DNA of 64,000 bases, from positions 1 to 64,000 of the forward strand of contig MEDZ01000005.1 of the NCBI GenBank assembly GCA_001724275.1, read 5' to 3'. A model generated the notes under the pieces. That model ran no database searches and was not told where the DNA came from. It worked only from the letters and a program-made list of their open reading frames with translations. This stretch comes from Gemmatimonadetes bacterium SCN 70-22. GTDB taxonomy: Bacteria > Gemmatimonadota > Gemmatimonadetes > Gemmatimonadales > Gemmatimonadaceae. Below are positions 8,440 to 17,369 of the stretch, piece after piece; position 1 is the first letter of the stretch; every line of letters starts with the position of its first letter. A program made the translations under genes and the position numbers.

Positions 8440-8775
8440 CTAGACCACACCTTCGCCCTCCTCATCATCGGCAATGCGAAGCGCGTGTTCGACAGGCAGG
8501 ACAAACACCTTCCCGTCTCCGCGATTGCCGGTTCGTGCGGCCTGCCGCATGGCCTGCGCCACCTCACCGGCCAACACGTCACGCACGACCACCTCGACCC
8601 GTACCTTCGGGGTGCCGTTCGGAATCTCTTCGACATTCGGCGCGCCGTGTCGGCGCCCGCGTCCAAAGCCGCGCACGTCGGTGAACGTGGCGCCGGTGAC
8701 GGCGTGCACCCCATGCAATGCGCGGTACACCTCCGCCGCCATGAACGGCTGCACGATGGCGATGATCAGCTTCAT
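8440..8775 (-). CDS. PII-like signalling protein of the metal-efflux operon
   Basis: The 111 residues have the PII fold pattern: MKLIIAIVQPFMAAEVYRAL at the start, VTGATFTDVRGFGRGR, then PKVRVEVVVRD and TGNRGDGKVFVLPVEHALRI at the end. The T-loop is short and lacks the modified tyrosine and the conserved motif of GlnB/GlnK, while the nucleotide-binding TG-x-x-G-D-G-K region is kept. A PII subgroup encoded beside heavy-metal RND pumps is known, with unclear function. Its ATG overlaps the CzcA stop (ATGA). It may sense nucleotide or metal state and act on the RND pump or the ATPase. That is inference. Confidence 0.88.
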   Translation of the reverse strand: MKLIIAIVQPFMAAEVYRALHGVHAVTGATFTDVRGFGRGRRHGAPNVEEIPNGTPKVRVEVVVRDVLAGEVAQAMRQAARTGNRGDGKVFVLPVEHALRIADDEEGEGVV

Positions 8776-11700
8776 GACGGATGTCCTCCGCTGGCGATCA
8801 GATCGGTGTGGGGCGCCGCCGGCACGCCCTGCGCAACGTGCGCCTCCGGCTCGCGCTCGGAGTCGCGCTCGGCTTGCTTCCGTTCAAAGAGCAGGTAGAG
8901 CAACGGAAGCACGAGCAGCGTCAGCAGCGTGCTCGTGACGAGGCCACCGATGACGACCGTCGCCAGGGGCTGTTGGACCTCGGCGCCCGCCCCGGTGGAG
9001 ATCGCCATCGGGATGAAGCCGAAGCTCGCCACGAGCGCTGTCATCAGCACGGGCCGCAGTCGCGTCATGCCCCCCTCGCGGATCGCTCGTTCGAGGGGCA
9101 TGCCGTGCATGCGCAACTCGTTCATGTACGAGACCATCACGACGCCGTTCAGCACCGCGATGCCGAACAGCGCAATGAAGCCGACGCCCGCGGAGATGCT
9201 GAAGGGCATGCCGCGCAGGAAGAGCGCGATCACGCCGCCCACCGTGGCGAGCGGGATGCCCGTGAAGACGAGCGCCGCCTGCCGCACGGAGTTGAAGGTC
9301 GCGAACAGGAGTACGAAGATGAGCAGGAGTGAGAGCGGGACGACGAGCGTCAGCCGCCGTGAGGCGCGCTCCAGGTTCTCGAACTGTCCGCCGAACTCCG
9401 GTCGGTAGCCGGTGGGCAGCGTGATGGTGCCCCCCTCGAACAGCGCGCGCACGTCGCCCACGAAGCTGCCGATGTCGCGGCCACGCACGTTGCCCTCGAT
9501 GATGACCAGTCGCGAGCCATTCTCGTGGCTGATCTCCGCCGGCCCGTTGACCGTTTCGACGCGGGCGAGTGTGCCGAGCGGCACGCGCTGACCATTCGGC
9601 GCGCTGACGAGAATGCCCGCGATGGTCGAGGCATTCCGCCGCACGGTTGCGGGAAACCGGACGGTCAGCGCGAAACGCCGTTGACCCTCGAGCACTTCCG
9701 AGGCCTGCACGCCGCCGATCGCCTCGACGACCTGCATCACGTCGGCCGAGTTGATCCCGTATCGGCTCAACTGCTCCGGCAGGACCGTCACCTGCAATTG
9801 GGGAAGGCCCTCCAGTTGCTGCGCCTTGAAGCCCGTTGCGCCGTCGAGCTTCGACACTTCCGCCACCACCTGGTCGGCGATCGTACTCAGTTGGCTCAGG
9901 TCATCCCCATACACCTTGATGGCGAGGTCCGAGCGGACGCCAGCGATCAGCTCGTTCACTCGCAGCTCGATCGGCTGGCTGAAGCTGAATACGAGTCCGG
10001 GGATCTCCGACAGGACGGCCGACATCTTCTCCTCCAGTTCGCCCTTGGACTCGGCCTTCGACCATCCATCGTGCGGCTTGAGCAGGACGAAGATGTCGCT
10101 GATGTTGACGCCCATCGGGTCGGTGGCGATCTCCGGCCGGCCCGTCTTGGCGACGACGTCTTCGATCTCGTCGGGGAACGCTTCAAGCAGCACCGTCTCG
10201 AGCTGCGTCGTCTGCCGCACCGACTCCTCGAGCGAGACGCTCGGGAGCCGGAGCACTTGCAGCGCGAACGAGCCCTCATCGAGGCGCGGAATGAACTCCG
10301 AGCCGAGAAACGGCGCCAGGCCCACAGCCAGTGCGACCGCCACAACGGAGCCGGTGAGTACCTTGCGCACGTTCGCGAGCGTCCATTCGAGCGCCGGCTC
10401 GTAGATCGCCTTTGCCTTGCGCACGAGCCAGACGTCCTTCTCCTCGACCTTGCCCTTGAGCAGCAGCGAGATGAGGACGGGCGTCAGCAGGAAGGTGAGG
10501 AGCAGCGAGCCGACGAGCGCGAAGACGACGGTCAGCGCCATGGGCTTGAACATCTTGCCCTCGACCCCTTCCAGCGTGAGAATCGGCAGGTACACCACGA
10601 TGATGATGCCCACTCCGAAGAGGATGGGCCGCGCCACCTCGGAGCACGCCGACAGCACGGTCGCGACGAACCCCTCGCCCGATCGGCGGTGGCCCAGCCG
10701 GCGCATGGAGTTCTCGACCATGACGACGGAGCCATCCACGACGAGCCCGAAGTCGATCGCCCCCAGGCTCATCAGGCTCCCCGCGATTCCGGCCTTCACC
10801 ATCAGACTGACCGCGAACAGCATCGAGAGTGGGATGGCGAGCGCCACGATGAACGCGGCGCGCAGGTTGCCCAGGAGGAGGAAGAGGATCACTACGACCA
10901 GGACCGCGCCCTCCACGAGATTCTTCTCCACCGTCTTGATCGTGCGGTCGACGAGTTCGGTGCGGTCGTAGAACGCGCGCAATTCGATGCCCGGCGGGAG
11001 ACTCTTCGCCGCGGTGGCGAAGCGCTCCTTCACGGCGTTCACGACCGTCCGCGAGTTCGAGCCAAGGCGCATCAGGACGATGCCAGTCACGACTTCTCCC
11101 GTCCCATCCTTCGTGACGGCGCCCTGTCGAATGGTCGAACCGATCACCACGTCGGCGAGGTCGCCGACCCGTACGGGGGTGCCGTTGCGGCTCGCCACCA
11201 CGATCCCCTGGATCTGCTCGAGGTTCTGCACCTGCCCCACGCCGCGGATCACGAGTTGCTCGGCGCCCTGCGTGATGTAGCCGCCGCCCGCATTCTGGTT
11301 GTTGGCGGCGATTGCATTGAGCACCTGCGACAACGTGAGGTCGTACTGGATCAGCGCTTCCGGACGGACGAGTACTTGATACTGCTTCTCGAAGCCACCG
11401 AAGGCGTTGACCTCGGCCACGCCGGGTACACCGCGCAGCTGCGGCGCCACCACCCAGTCCTGCAGGGTCCGCAGTTCCGTCGGGTCCAGCCCGGTGGTAT
11501 CGCGTGCTGAAACCGTGTACTGGAAAATTTCCCCGAGCCCGGACGAGATCGGGCCCATCTCGGGGCGGCCGATGCGCTCCGGGATCTGCTCGCGCGCCTG
11601 TTGCAGGCGCTCTTGCACCTGCTGTCGCGCGAAGTAGATGTCGGTGCCTTCCTTGAAGACCACCGTGACTTGTGACAGGCCGAACTTGGAGATCGCGCGG

Positions 11701-11942
11701 ATCTCCTCGAGCTCCGGCAGGCCGAACATTGCCAGTTCCACGGGCAGCGTGATCTGTCGCTCCACCTCGAGCGGCGACAGCGCCGCGGCGTTCGTATTGA
11801 TCTGGACCTGTACGTTGGTTACGTCGGGAACCGCGTCGATGGGCAGCCGCATCGCGGACCAGATGCCGACGCCGATGAGCAGAGCCACAAGGGCTAGCAC
11901 CAGCAGCCGCTGCTTGAGCACGAAGGCTATGAGGGAAGTCAT
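8772..11942 (-). CDS. czcA: CzcA-type heavy-metal RND efflux pump
   Basis: The product is 1056 residues, typical for HME-RND inner-membrane pumps with two repeats of six helices and two periplasmic loops. The N-terminus MTSLIAFVLKQRLLVLALVALLIGVG and RLPIDAVPDVTNVQVQINT are classic. TM4 carries D-F-G-L-V-V-D-G-S-V-V-M-V-E-N, the signature of the divalent Zn/Co/Cd/Ni group (HME1/2) rather than copper pumps. It uses proton import to push periplasmic metal into an outer-membrane channel, with CzcB and CzcC encoded just upstream. The start is 8 bp after the CzcB stop and the end overlaps the PII-like gene by 4 bp. Confidence 0.95.
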   Translation of the reverse strand: MTSLIAFVLKQRLLVLALVALLIGVGIWSAMRLPIDAVPDVTNVQVQINTNAAALSPLEVERQITLPVELAMFGLPELEEIRAISKFGLSQVTVVFKEGTDIYFARQQVQERLQQAREQIPERIGRPEMGPISSGLGEIFQYTVSARDTTGLDPTELRTLQDWVVAPQLRGVPGVAEVNAFGGFEKQYQVLVRPEALIQYDLTLSQVLNAIAANNQNAGGGYITQGAEQLVIRGVGQVQNLEQIQGIVVASRNGTPVRVGDLADVVIGSTIRQGAVTKDGTGEVVTGIVLMRLGSNSRTVVNAVKERFATAAKSLPPGIELRAFYDRTELVDRTIKTVEKNLVEGAVLVVVILFLLLGNLRAAFIVALAIPLSMLFAVSLMVKAGIAGSLMSLGAIDFGLVVDGSVVMVENSMRRLGHRRSGEGFVATVLSACSEVARPILFGVGIIIVVYLPILTLEGVEGKMFKPMALTVVFALVGSLLLTFLLTPVLISLLLKGKVEEKDVWLVRKAKAIYEPALEWTLANVRKVLTGSVVAVALAVGLAPFLGSEFIPRLDEGSFALQVLRLPSVSLEESVRQTTQLETVLLEAFPDEIEDVVAKTGRPEIATDPMGVNISDIFVLLKPHDGWSKAESKGELEEKMSAVLSEIPGLVFSFSQPIELRVNELIAGVRSDLAIKVYGDDLSQLSTIADQVVAEVSKLDGATGFKAQQLEGLPQLQVTVLPEQLSRYGINSADVMQVVEAIGGVQASEVLEGQRRFALTVRFPATVRRNASTIAGILVSAPNGQRVPLGTLARVETVNGPAEISHENGSRLVIIEGNVRGRDIGSFVGDVRALFEGGTITLPTGYRPEFGGQFENLERASRRLTLVVPLSLLLIFVLLFATFNSVRQAALVFTGIPLATVGGVIALFLRGMPFSISAGVGFIALFGIAVLNGVVMVSYMNELRMHGMPLERAIREGGMTRLRPVLMTALVASFGFIPMAISTGAGAEVQQPLATVVIGGLVTSTLLTLLVLPLLYLLFERKQAERDSEREPEAHVAQGVPAAPHTDLIASGGHPS

Positions 11943-11950
11943 CGGCTCTC

Positions 11951-13201
11951 CTAATGTCCGCTTTCGCCGATGTCGCTCTTCGCCAGCTCGGATCGCAGGG
12001 CGAACGCGCCGCGCGTCACGATGCGGCTGCCGAGCCGCAGACCGCTGCGAATGGTCACACGCCCACCGTCGATCGACTCGCCGACCTCCACGTCCTGGGT
12101 TCGGAACTCGCCCGCGTTCGTGCCCGGCACGAAGACGACCTGCCGTCCCTCGACCTCCTGCACCGCCTCTCGCGGAACGACGACGACGATTGGACCGCCC
12201 GCCCCCACCTGAATGCTCGCATTGGCGAACATTCCCGGCTTGAGGGCGCCGTCGGTATTCGGAATCTCGACGCGCGCGCGCACCGTGCGGCGCGTCGCAT
12301 CCAGCACGGATCCGACGTAGACGATTCGGCCCTCAAACGTGCGGTCCGGGTACGCGGCCGTCCGCACGGCGACCGACTGGCCTTCCCGAATGCGCGTCAG
12401 GTCACGCTCGAAGATGTCCAGCTCGATCCACACGCGTGACAGGTCGGCGACCGTGAAGAGGGTGTCTGCCGGACTCGCCATCTCACCCACGCTCGCGTCC
12501 CGGGCCACGATCACGCCCGCAAAGGGGGCCGAGATGCCGAATTGCCCGCCCGTCCCGTGCCCCGCCCCAAGCACCTGCAGACGCGTTCGTGCGCTGCGCA
12601 AGGACGCCTGCATGCGGCGCAACTCCGCCTCCGCGTCGAGCAGCTCCTTTCGGCTCGAAATGCCTTGGATGGCCAGACGCTGCTCGCGCGCGAAGTTCTC
12701 TTCCGCGATCTTCACCAGCTCCTCCGCCTCGCGCTCGTCGGCCCGGATCTGGCCGACGTCCGGACTCTCGAGTAGCGCGAGCAGCTGTCCACGCCGCACA
12801 CGCGCGCCGAGCTCGGCGCGAAGCCCGGTGATGCGTCCCTCCGTCCGAGAGCCGACGTGGCTCACGCGGTTGGCGTCGTAGGTGATGGTGCCGGTCACGG
12901 GCAGTCCGCTCGTCGTGATCGTCGCGACCGTGTCGATGGCGATCCCGCCCAGTCGAAGCGCTGTGCTGTCGAGCGTTACGACATCCTCGTCCGGTCCGCC
13001 GGCCCGGCTCTCCTTGGCGCTGTCGCCACTGGGGCTTGAGTCGCCGCTGTCGACGGCGGATTCGGGTGCCCCTCCGCCGCAAGAGGCTATGGCGATCGCT
13101 GAAAGGAGGCCGGTGAGCCACGACAGCGTTCGTGCGTGGCGCCAGGTTCTTCTCGCAAGGGGAGGCCTGCCTGCACCATGCGTATTGATCAGGGAACTCA
13201 T
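11951..13201 (-). CDS. czcB: CzcB-type RND periplasmic adaptor lipoprotein
   Basis: The 416 residues begin with a long basic region and hydrophobic LLSAIAIASCGGG, a lipoprotein box. Then come the barrel and lipoyl halves (SRTEGRITGLRAELGARVRRGQLLALLESPDVG), an alpha-hairpin (ADEREAEELVKIAEENFAREQRL), and SAPFAGVIVARDASVGEMASP with the membrane-fusion C-terminus. It links CzcA to the CzcC channel. No extra metal-binding His-rich N-domain of classical CzcB is visible. The start overlaps the CzcC stop by ATGA (13198-13201). Confidence 0.93.
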   Translation of the reverse strand: MSSLINTHGAGRPPLARRTWRHARTLSWLTGLLSAIAIASCGGGAPESAVDSGDSSPSGDSAKESRAGGPDEDVVTLDSTALRLGGIAIDTVATITTSGLPVTGTITYDANRVSHVGSRTEGRITGLRAELGARVRRGQLLALLESPDVGQIRADEREAEELVKIAEENFAREQRLAIQGISSRKELLDAEAELRRMQASLRSARTRLQVLGAGHGTGGQFGISAPFAGVIVARDASVGEMASPADTLFTVADLSRVWIELDIFERDLTRIREGQSVAVRTAAYPDRTFEGRIVYVGSVLDATRRTVRARVEIPNTDGALKPGMFANASIQVGAGGPIVVVVPREAVQEVEGRQVVFVPGTNAGEFRTQDVEVGESIDGGRVTIRSGLRLGSRIVTRGAFALRSELAKSDIGESGH

Positions 13202-14736
13202 CGTGAGGTCCTGGGGGAGGATGGAGAAGTGGCGTCGGAGGCGCGCAGTCTCTCACGCGCGAGTAGTCCAGTCGCGGCGTCGAGTTGCACCAGTGCGTCC
13301 TGACGTGCGAGCCAGGCATCCCAATAGCCGAGCTCCGCTTCCACGAGTTGGTTGCGTAGGAGGAGGAGGGTAGGCAGCGCGATCTTTCCGGCGCGGAACG
13401 CCGTCTCGAGCAGTACGCTGTTGACGCGTGCTGGTTGGCGAACCGTCGACTCGTAGGTCGCCGCCTCCTGCGTGGCGGCGCGGTAAGCGCGAAGGGCGAT
13501 TTCGACGTCGGTGCGCACCCGGGCCTCGGCGGCCCGTCGCTCCAGCACACTCTGTTGCAGCTGGGCACGCCGCTGGGCGATGACACCCTGATTGCGATTC
13601 CAGAAGGGGAGCGAGACGCCGATGGCGGGGCCGAGGCGCAGGCCACCCTCGTTGGGGACCCGCTCGGCCAGTGCGCCCACGCGTAGGTTCGGCAGCGTCT
13701 CGCGTCGCGCGAGAGCGGTGAGTGTCTCGAGCTCTTGCACGGCGACGGTGGATGCAGCGAGATCGGGACGCTGCGACAGTGCGAGGTGCATCAGTGAGTC
13801 AGCATCGAGGGCCGCAGGATCGGGGAGCTGACCCGACGGCTGTGAGCCGGATGCGGCCGCCGCAACCGTGTCGGCGCGCGCCGCGACCGCCGAAAGCGAG
13901 TCGGAGGGGAGACCGGCGAGGAAAACGGGCGGCGGCGCGAGCGGGTCCTCCAGACGCACGAGGGTGGTCGCGTCGATCCCTACCAGTCGCTTGAGCTCGA
14001 GGAGACTGCCGGACGCGAGACGCTCCGCTTCGAGCACACGTGCCTTCGCCCGGCCGAATTCGATCTCGGCGAGTGTTCCCTCCAACACGCTTATCTCCCC
14101 TTCGCCGAGCTGCGTTCGCACCGCGTCCATGAGGCGCGTGGTCAGGGCGAGACCGTCACGCGTGACCGCGAGACGCCGCTCCGTCGCGAGCGCGCGATAA
14201 AAGGTGCGCGAGACGTCGGCCACGCCTAGGCGCGCGCTGTTCGCCACCCCGGCTTCCGCGCGTGTCACGCCCGCCTGCGCCGCATCACGCCGAAGGCCGC
14301 GTTGCCCCGCGAGCTCGATCTCCTGCAACACGGTCAGTTCCACCGGGTTGCGAAGGCTGGTCGACCCGGTGCCTGGCGAGGCCACCGAAAGCTCGGGATT
14401 GAAGCGGAGGAGTCCGGCCTGGCGCAGCCCGCCGCGTGCGATGGCGCTCTCCTGGCGGTCAGCCAGGAAGGAGGGATTTCGCGCCAGTGTCAGCCGCTGT
14501 ACGTCGCCAATACTCAGGACGACCGAGTCGCTGGCCGAGCCCTCGGCTCGGCGTTGCCCGGGTATCTGCGCCTCCAAAGAGTCGGGCATTCCGATGCCCA
14601 TGAGCGTCGTCGCGAGGGCAAGGGCACGACGAACACTGTGCAGCTTGAGGTTGTCGCCAGCAGCAGGGCGGTTCCTGTCACCGAGAGGTGAAGACCGCGC
14701 GTCTCGCCGACGTGCACGAAATGGATTGAGGGGCAC
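13198..14736 (-). CDS. czcC: CzcC/TolC-type outer-membrane efflux channel
   Basis: The frame contains a full outer-membrane efflux protein with two repeated OEP halves (NPSFLADRQESAIARGGLRQAG, PDLAASTVAVQELETLTALA) rich in Ala/Arg coiled coils. LLLRNQLVEAELGYWDAWLARQDALVQLDAATG closes it. The start is uncertain: the frame stays open to 14940. GTG 14736 gives a long n-region before RRALALATTLMGIG; ATG 14601 gives a short start MGIGMPDSLEAQ. A signal peptide ending near SLEAQ supports something between. It exports metal across the outer membrane with CzcBA. Confidence 0.88.
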   Translation of the reverse strand: MPLNPFRARRRDARSSPLGDRNRPAAGDNLKLHSVRRALALATTLMGIGMPDSLEAQIPGQRRAEGSASDSVVLSIGDVQRLTLARNPSFLADRQESAIARGGLRQAGLLRFNPELSVASPGTGSTSLRNPVELTVLQEIELAGQRGLRRDAAQAGVTRAEAGVANSARLGVADVSRTFYRALATERRLAVTRDGLALTTRLMDAVRTQLGEGEISVLEGTLAEIEFGRAKARVLEAERLASGSLLELKRLVGIDATTLVRLEDPLAPPPVFLAGLPSDSLSAVAARADTVAAAASGSQPSGQLPDPAALDADSLMHLALSQRPDLAASTVAVQELETLTALARRETLPNLRVGALAERVPNEGGLRLGPAIGVSLPFWNRNQGVIAQRRAQLQQSVLERRAAEARVRTDVEIALRAYRAATQEAATYESTVRQPARVNSVLLETAFRAGKIALPTLLLLRNQLVEAELGYWDAWLARQDALVQLDAATGLLARERLRASDATSPSSPRTSR

Positions 14737-14988
14737 GAGCTGAGCTCTCCCGAAGTGATCGAGTGCGTCCGATCCGCGCCCGGAAGGCAATCCGATCTCG
14801 CTATCAGCGGGATGGTAGCCGAATACGGGATTCGAGAAGCCCGTAACTCCGGAACGCGGCGATGGTGGCGGACGCGAACGTTGAGTGAAATGCGCGTAGC
14901 TCGGAGCGCCGACTGGTGGGCGGTGTCCGGCGATCTTCACGAGGCTGGCGGGGACGTCACGCGAGCACGCTCGTGAAGCGCGATCGGC

Positions 14989-15468
14989 TCAGGCGATCGG
15001 GGGACGCAGCTGAGGTTCCGGACCGCGGCTCGGCGGCATCAGCACGGCACGAGGCACGGGGGTGTTCGTCCGGGGGGACGGGGGCGCACTCACGGCTCGT
15101 GCACTCGAATCCATGCCGCTGTGCGCGTGCACGCAGTGACAGGCATGCTGCGTATGGACCGGCTGCTGGGGCGCTCGCTCACTCGGTGGCGGGGAGTCGT
15201 CGCCGCTACCCTGGGCGGTCGTTTGCCCTGTCGTCTGCATTCGCAAAGCGATAGCTGCGCTCACGTGGGTACCAACGTGGGCCCCACTGACGACCTGCAG
15301 CTCAGTCGCTGTGGCATCGCCGTCGTGCACGTCGGCCAACAGCGCCTCGCCCGAGAAAAGCGCGAAACACCATATCAGGACGAGTGCGGTGCACCGACGA
15401 AGCGTCACAGTCCGACCGCGAAAGGTTAGGGTGCGACTCCCTCGCACCACGCTGCGGATAGGTAGCAC
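14989..15468 (-). CDS. Secreted His/Cys-motif protein heading operon 1
   Basis: The 159 residues have a signal-like helix (CTALVLIWCFALFSGEALLADV), a Ser/Thr/Pro-rich middle and a compact metal-ligand cluster HTQHACHCVHAHSGM at about residues 108-122. The rest is Pro-rich. It matches no named family I know. Its place at the head of the RND operon, just inside the ArsR-divergent promoter, mirrors the His-rich gene at the head of operon 2. It is probably a periplasmic metal-binding or sensing protein. A 250-bp gap follows before the channel gene, in which I see no separate gene. Confidence 0.6.
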   Translation of the reverse strand: MLPIRSVVRGSRTLTFRGRTVTLRRCTALVLIWCFALFSGEALLADVHDGDATATELQVVSGAHVGTHVSAAIALRMQTTGQTTAQGSGDDSPPPSERAPQQPVHTQHACHCVHAHSGMDSSARAVSAPPSPRTNTPVPRAVLMPPSRGPEPQLRPPIA

Positions 15469-15564
15469 TTGATCGCTCGCGAAGGCAAGACTCGTCGACC
15501 ATCGAAAGGCACGTGCTTCGGCGACGCCCGACGTTGCAAGTCCCGCGGCGACACTCTACCATAC

Positions 15565-15580
15565 CTGAGCAATCGCTCAG
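15565..15580. promoter_or_regulatory. ArsR/SmtB-type operator palindrome
   Basis: A perfect inverted repeat, CTGAGC-AATC-GCTCAG, lies between the divergent operon 1 head gene (start 15468) and the ArsR gene (start 15612). TGAxC(A)...T(G)xTCA is the usual core of SmtB/CadC-family sites. Binding by the adjacent regulator would repress both directions until metal is bound. Confidence 0.65.
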
Positions 15581-15611
15581 ATGACAACGTAACCTAACCC
15601 CGGTTGGTGCA

Positions 15612-16133
15612 ATGCCGCAATCCGATCCCGTGCCCATCGTGCGTCCGCCCGAAGACGCACCCCCCGCTCCCCGCCGTCGCCCGGTCGCTCCACAACCCGC
15701 GCGGCGGATCAGGGTAACTGGCGGCGCCCCCACCGACATGTGCGAGGTCCGGTGCATTGACCCCGCCGCCGTGGCCCGCGTTCGCGCAGACTTGCCGACG
15801 TCGACTTCCGTGGAGCGCGCGTCGCACCGACTTCGACTGCTGGGCGATCCGACGCGCCTTCGTCTGCTGGCGGCCTTGGCATGTACCGAGGAGCTCTGCG
15901 TGTGCGACCTGACGCTCCTCGTCGCCTCCGCGCCGGGCCCGACCGTGTCGGAGAGTGCGGTCTCGCACGCCCTGCGCAGCTTGCGGCTCGCCGGCATCGT
16001 CGCATTTCGGAAACATCGCAGGGTAGCCTACTACCGGCTTACCGATCCCACGGTGCAACGCATGCTCGCGCACCTCTTCGAGGCGCAGGCCTCTCCCGGG
16101 CTCGACGAGGAATCCTTCTCGTCGTCCGCATGA
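15612..16133 (+). CDS. ArsR/SmtB-family metal-sensing repressor (CadC-like)
   Basis: The product is 173 residues, with a Pro-rich leader, then MCEVRCID, and a winged helix (RLLGDPTRLRLLAALACTEELCVCDLTLLV, SESAVSHALRSLRLAGIVAFRKHRRVAYYRLTD). Cysteines in the N-terminal MCEVRC arm plus C-V-C-D in the alpha-3/4 region match the CadC-type metal site that senses Cd/Pb/Zn. Start at ATG 15738 (MCEVRC) would give a protein nearer the usual 120-130 residues. It is divergent from operon 1, with a perfect palindrome in the spacer. Its stop overlaps the next gene start (ATGA). Confidence 0.9.
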   Translation: MPQSDPVPIVRPPEDAPPAPRRRPVAPQPARRIRVTGGAPTDMCEVRCIDPAAVARVRADLPTSTSVERASHRLRLLGDPTRLRLLAALACTEELCVCDLTLLVASAPGPTVSESAVSHALRSLRLAGIVAFRKHRRVAYYRLTDPTVQRMLAHLFEAQASPGLDEESFSSSA

Positions 16134-17029
16134 CCCGAGACCGCACGTCCGTCGTGCAGTATCGTGTGACCGGGATGGACTGCGCGCACGACGCCGCCGA
16201 GATCGAAGCGGCGGCGCGGCGCGTTTCCGGTGTCGCCGAGGTGAAGGTGTCGGTCGCCACGCACCGCATGACGGCGACGGTGTCCGAGCCTGAGGCGCAG
16301 GAGCACGTCGAGCGTGTGGTGTTCGACCTCGGCTACCGTCTGGAGCGGCTCGCTGAGGGGGCATCCGTGGGGGAGTCCTCCGCCTCAGACGACGTTGCGT
16401 CGACCCGTGGTGGCGTGTCGCCCGGTTATCGGCGCGCGCTCTGGATCGTGGTACTCCTGAACGCCGGATACGGTGTCGTCGAGGCGGTCGGAGGTTTTCT
16501 CTCGGGCTCCCAATCCCTGCGAGCCGACGCGCTCGATTTCGTGGGCGACGGAGTGATCTCGTTCCTCGGATTGCTCGCGCTTCGGTGGTCGCTGAAGGCG
16601 CGTGCTCGTACGGCGTTGCTCCAGGGGCTCTTTCTGGCGGCGCTCGGCGTCGGTGTCCTCGCCTCCACGGCCTATGGGATGATCGTGCAGCAGCAACCCG
16701 AGGCCGAGCTCATGGGTGTCTTCGCCGGCGGGGCGCTTCTGGTCAACCTCGCGGCCGCCGCCGTCCTGCTTCCGCACCGGACGGGCGACGCGAATGTCCG
16801 GGCGATCTGGCTCTTCTCCCGGAACGACGCGTTAGGCAACCTGGCTGTGGTGGTGGCTGCTGGGTTGGTTGCCTGGACGGGGTCGCCCTGGCCTGACCTC
16901 GTTGTGGCCGTCGCGATTGCTGCACTGTTCCTGCAGTCGGCGTGGGCCATCGTGCTCGACGCGCGCGCGGAGCTGCGGGCGGCGAGTCGGGGGCGAACGA
17001 CAGACACGTCAGTTCACGCATCGGAGTGA
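16130..17029 (+). CDS. HMA-CDF fusion cation transporter
   Basis: The product is 299 residues from ATG 16130, overlapping the ArsR stop. Residues about 6-70 form an HMA domain whose motif is GMDCAHDAAEIE, so CxxD rather than CxxC. The remainder is a six-helix CDF-like membrane part with two Asp-rich sites, A-D-A-L-D-F-V-G-D and R-N-D-A-L-G-N-L, and no C-terminal cytoplasmic domain. The HMA part may deliver metal to the transporter or sense it. Coupling to the ArsR gene implies metal induction. The substrate is not deducible. Confidence 0.85.
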   Translation: MTRDRTSVVQYRVTGMDCAHDAAEIEAAARRVSGVAEVKVSVATHRMTATVSEPEAQEHVERVVFDLGYRLERLAEGASVGESSASDDVASTRGGVSPGYRRALWIVVLLNAGYGVVEAVGGFLSGSQSLRADALDFVGDGVISFLGLLALRWSLKARARTALLQGLFLAALGVGVLASTAYGMIVQQQPEAELMGVFAGGALLVNLAAAAVLLPHRTGDANVRAIWLFSRNDALGNLAVVVAAGLVAWTGSPWPDLVVAVAIAALFLQSAWAIVLDARAELRAASRGRTTDTSVHASE

Positions 17030-17369
17030 CGCTGCGGCACGGCTAGGCACTCTGGGGCGACGACACACGAACGCCGAATGCGCGACGCCACGGCTCGCTC
17101 AGTCGACCTGCGCGGGGAGCGTGCTCACACACGCTGAGGCCGCGGACCGTCGACTGTGCGGCCCATGGTGTCACACGGAGAGTACGCGAACGGAGACGCG
17201 AAGCGAGGCTGAGCCGGAGATGCGCGAGTCCTGAGCGTTTCCGCCGACGTGCAGTACGCCGCGCCGTAGCTGCAGCCGGGCTCGAGGGGGAAGCCGTCGA
17301 GTAGCTGCATGCGCAGAAGCTACGCGCGCATGTGTGCGTTGGATGGACGTCCCACTCTGCGACTCCACG
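17030..17369. other. Intergenic, nothing recognised
   Basis: This is the spacer between the convergent HMA-CDF gene and operon 2. Short minus-strand frames exist but show no family pattern. No clear terminator with a T-run is visible. Confidence 0.4.

Noticed and set aside
8301-8684. Plus-strand ORFs over the PII-like gene and its upstream gap
   Set aside because: They are antisense to a well-supported PII-like gene and show no motifs.
9525-11510. 661-residue plus-strand ORF
   Set aside because: It is antisense to CzcA and Arg/His/Asp-rich without family motifs; a GC-rich shadow frame.
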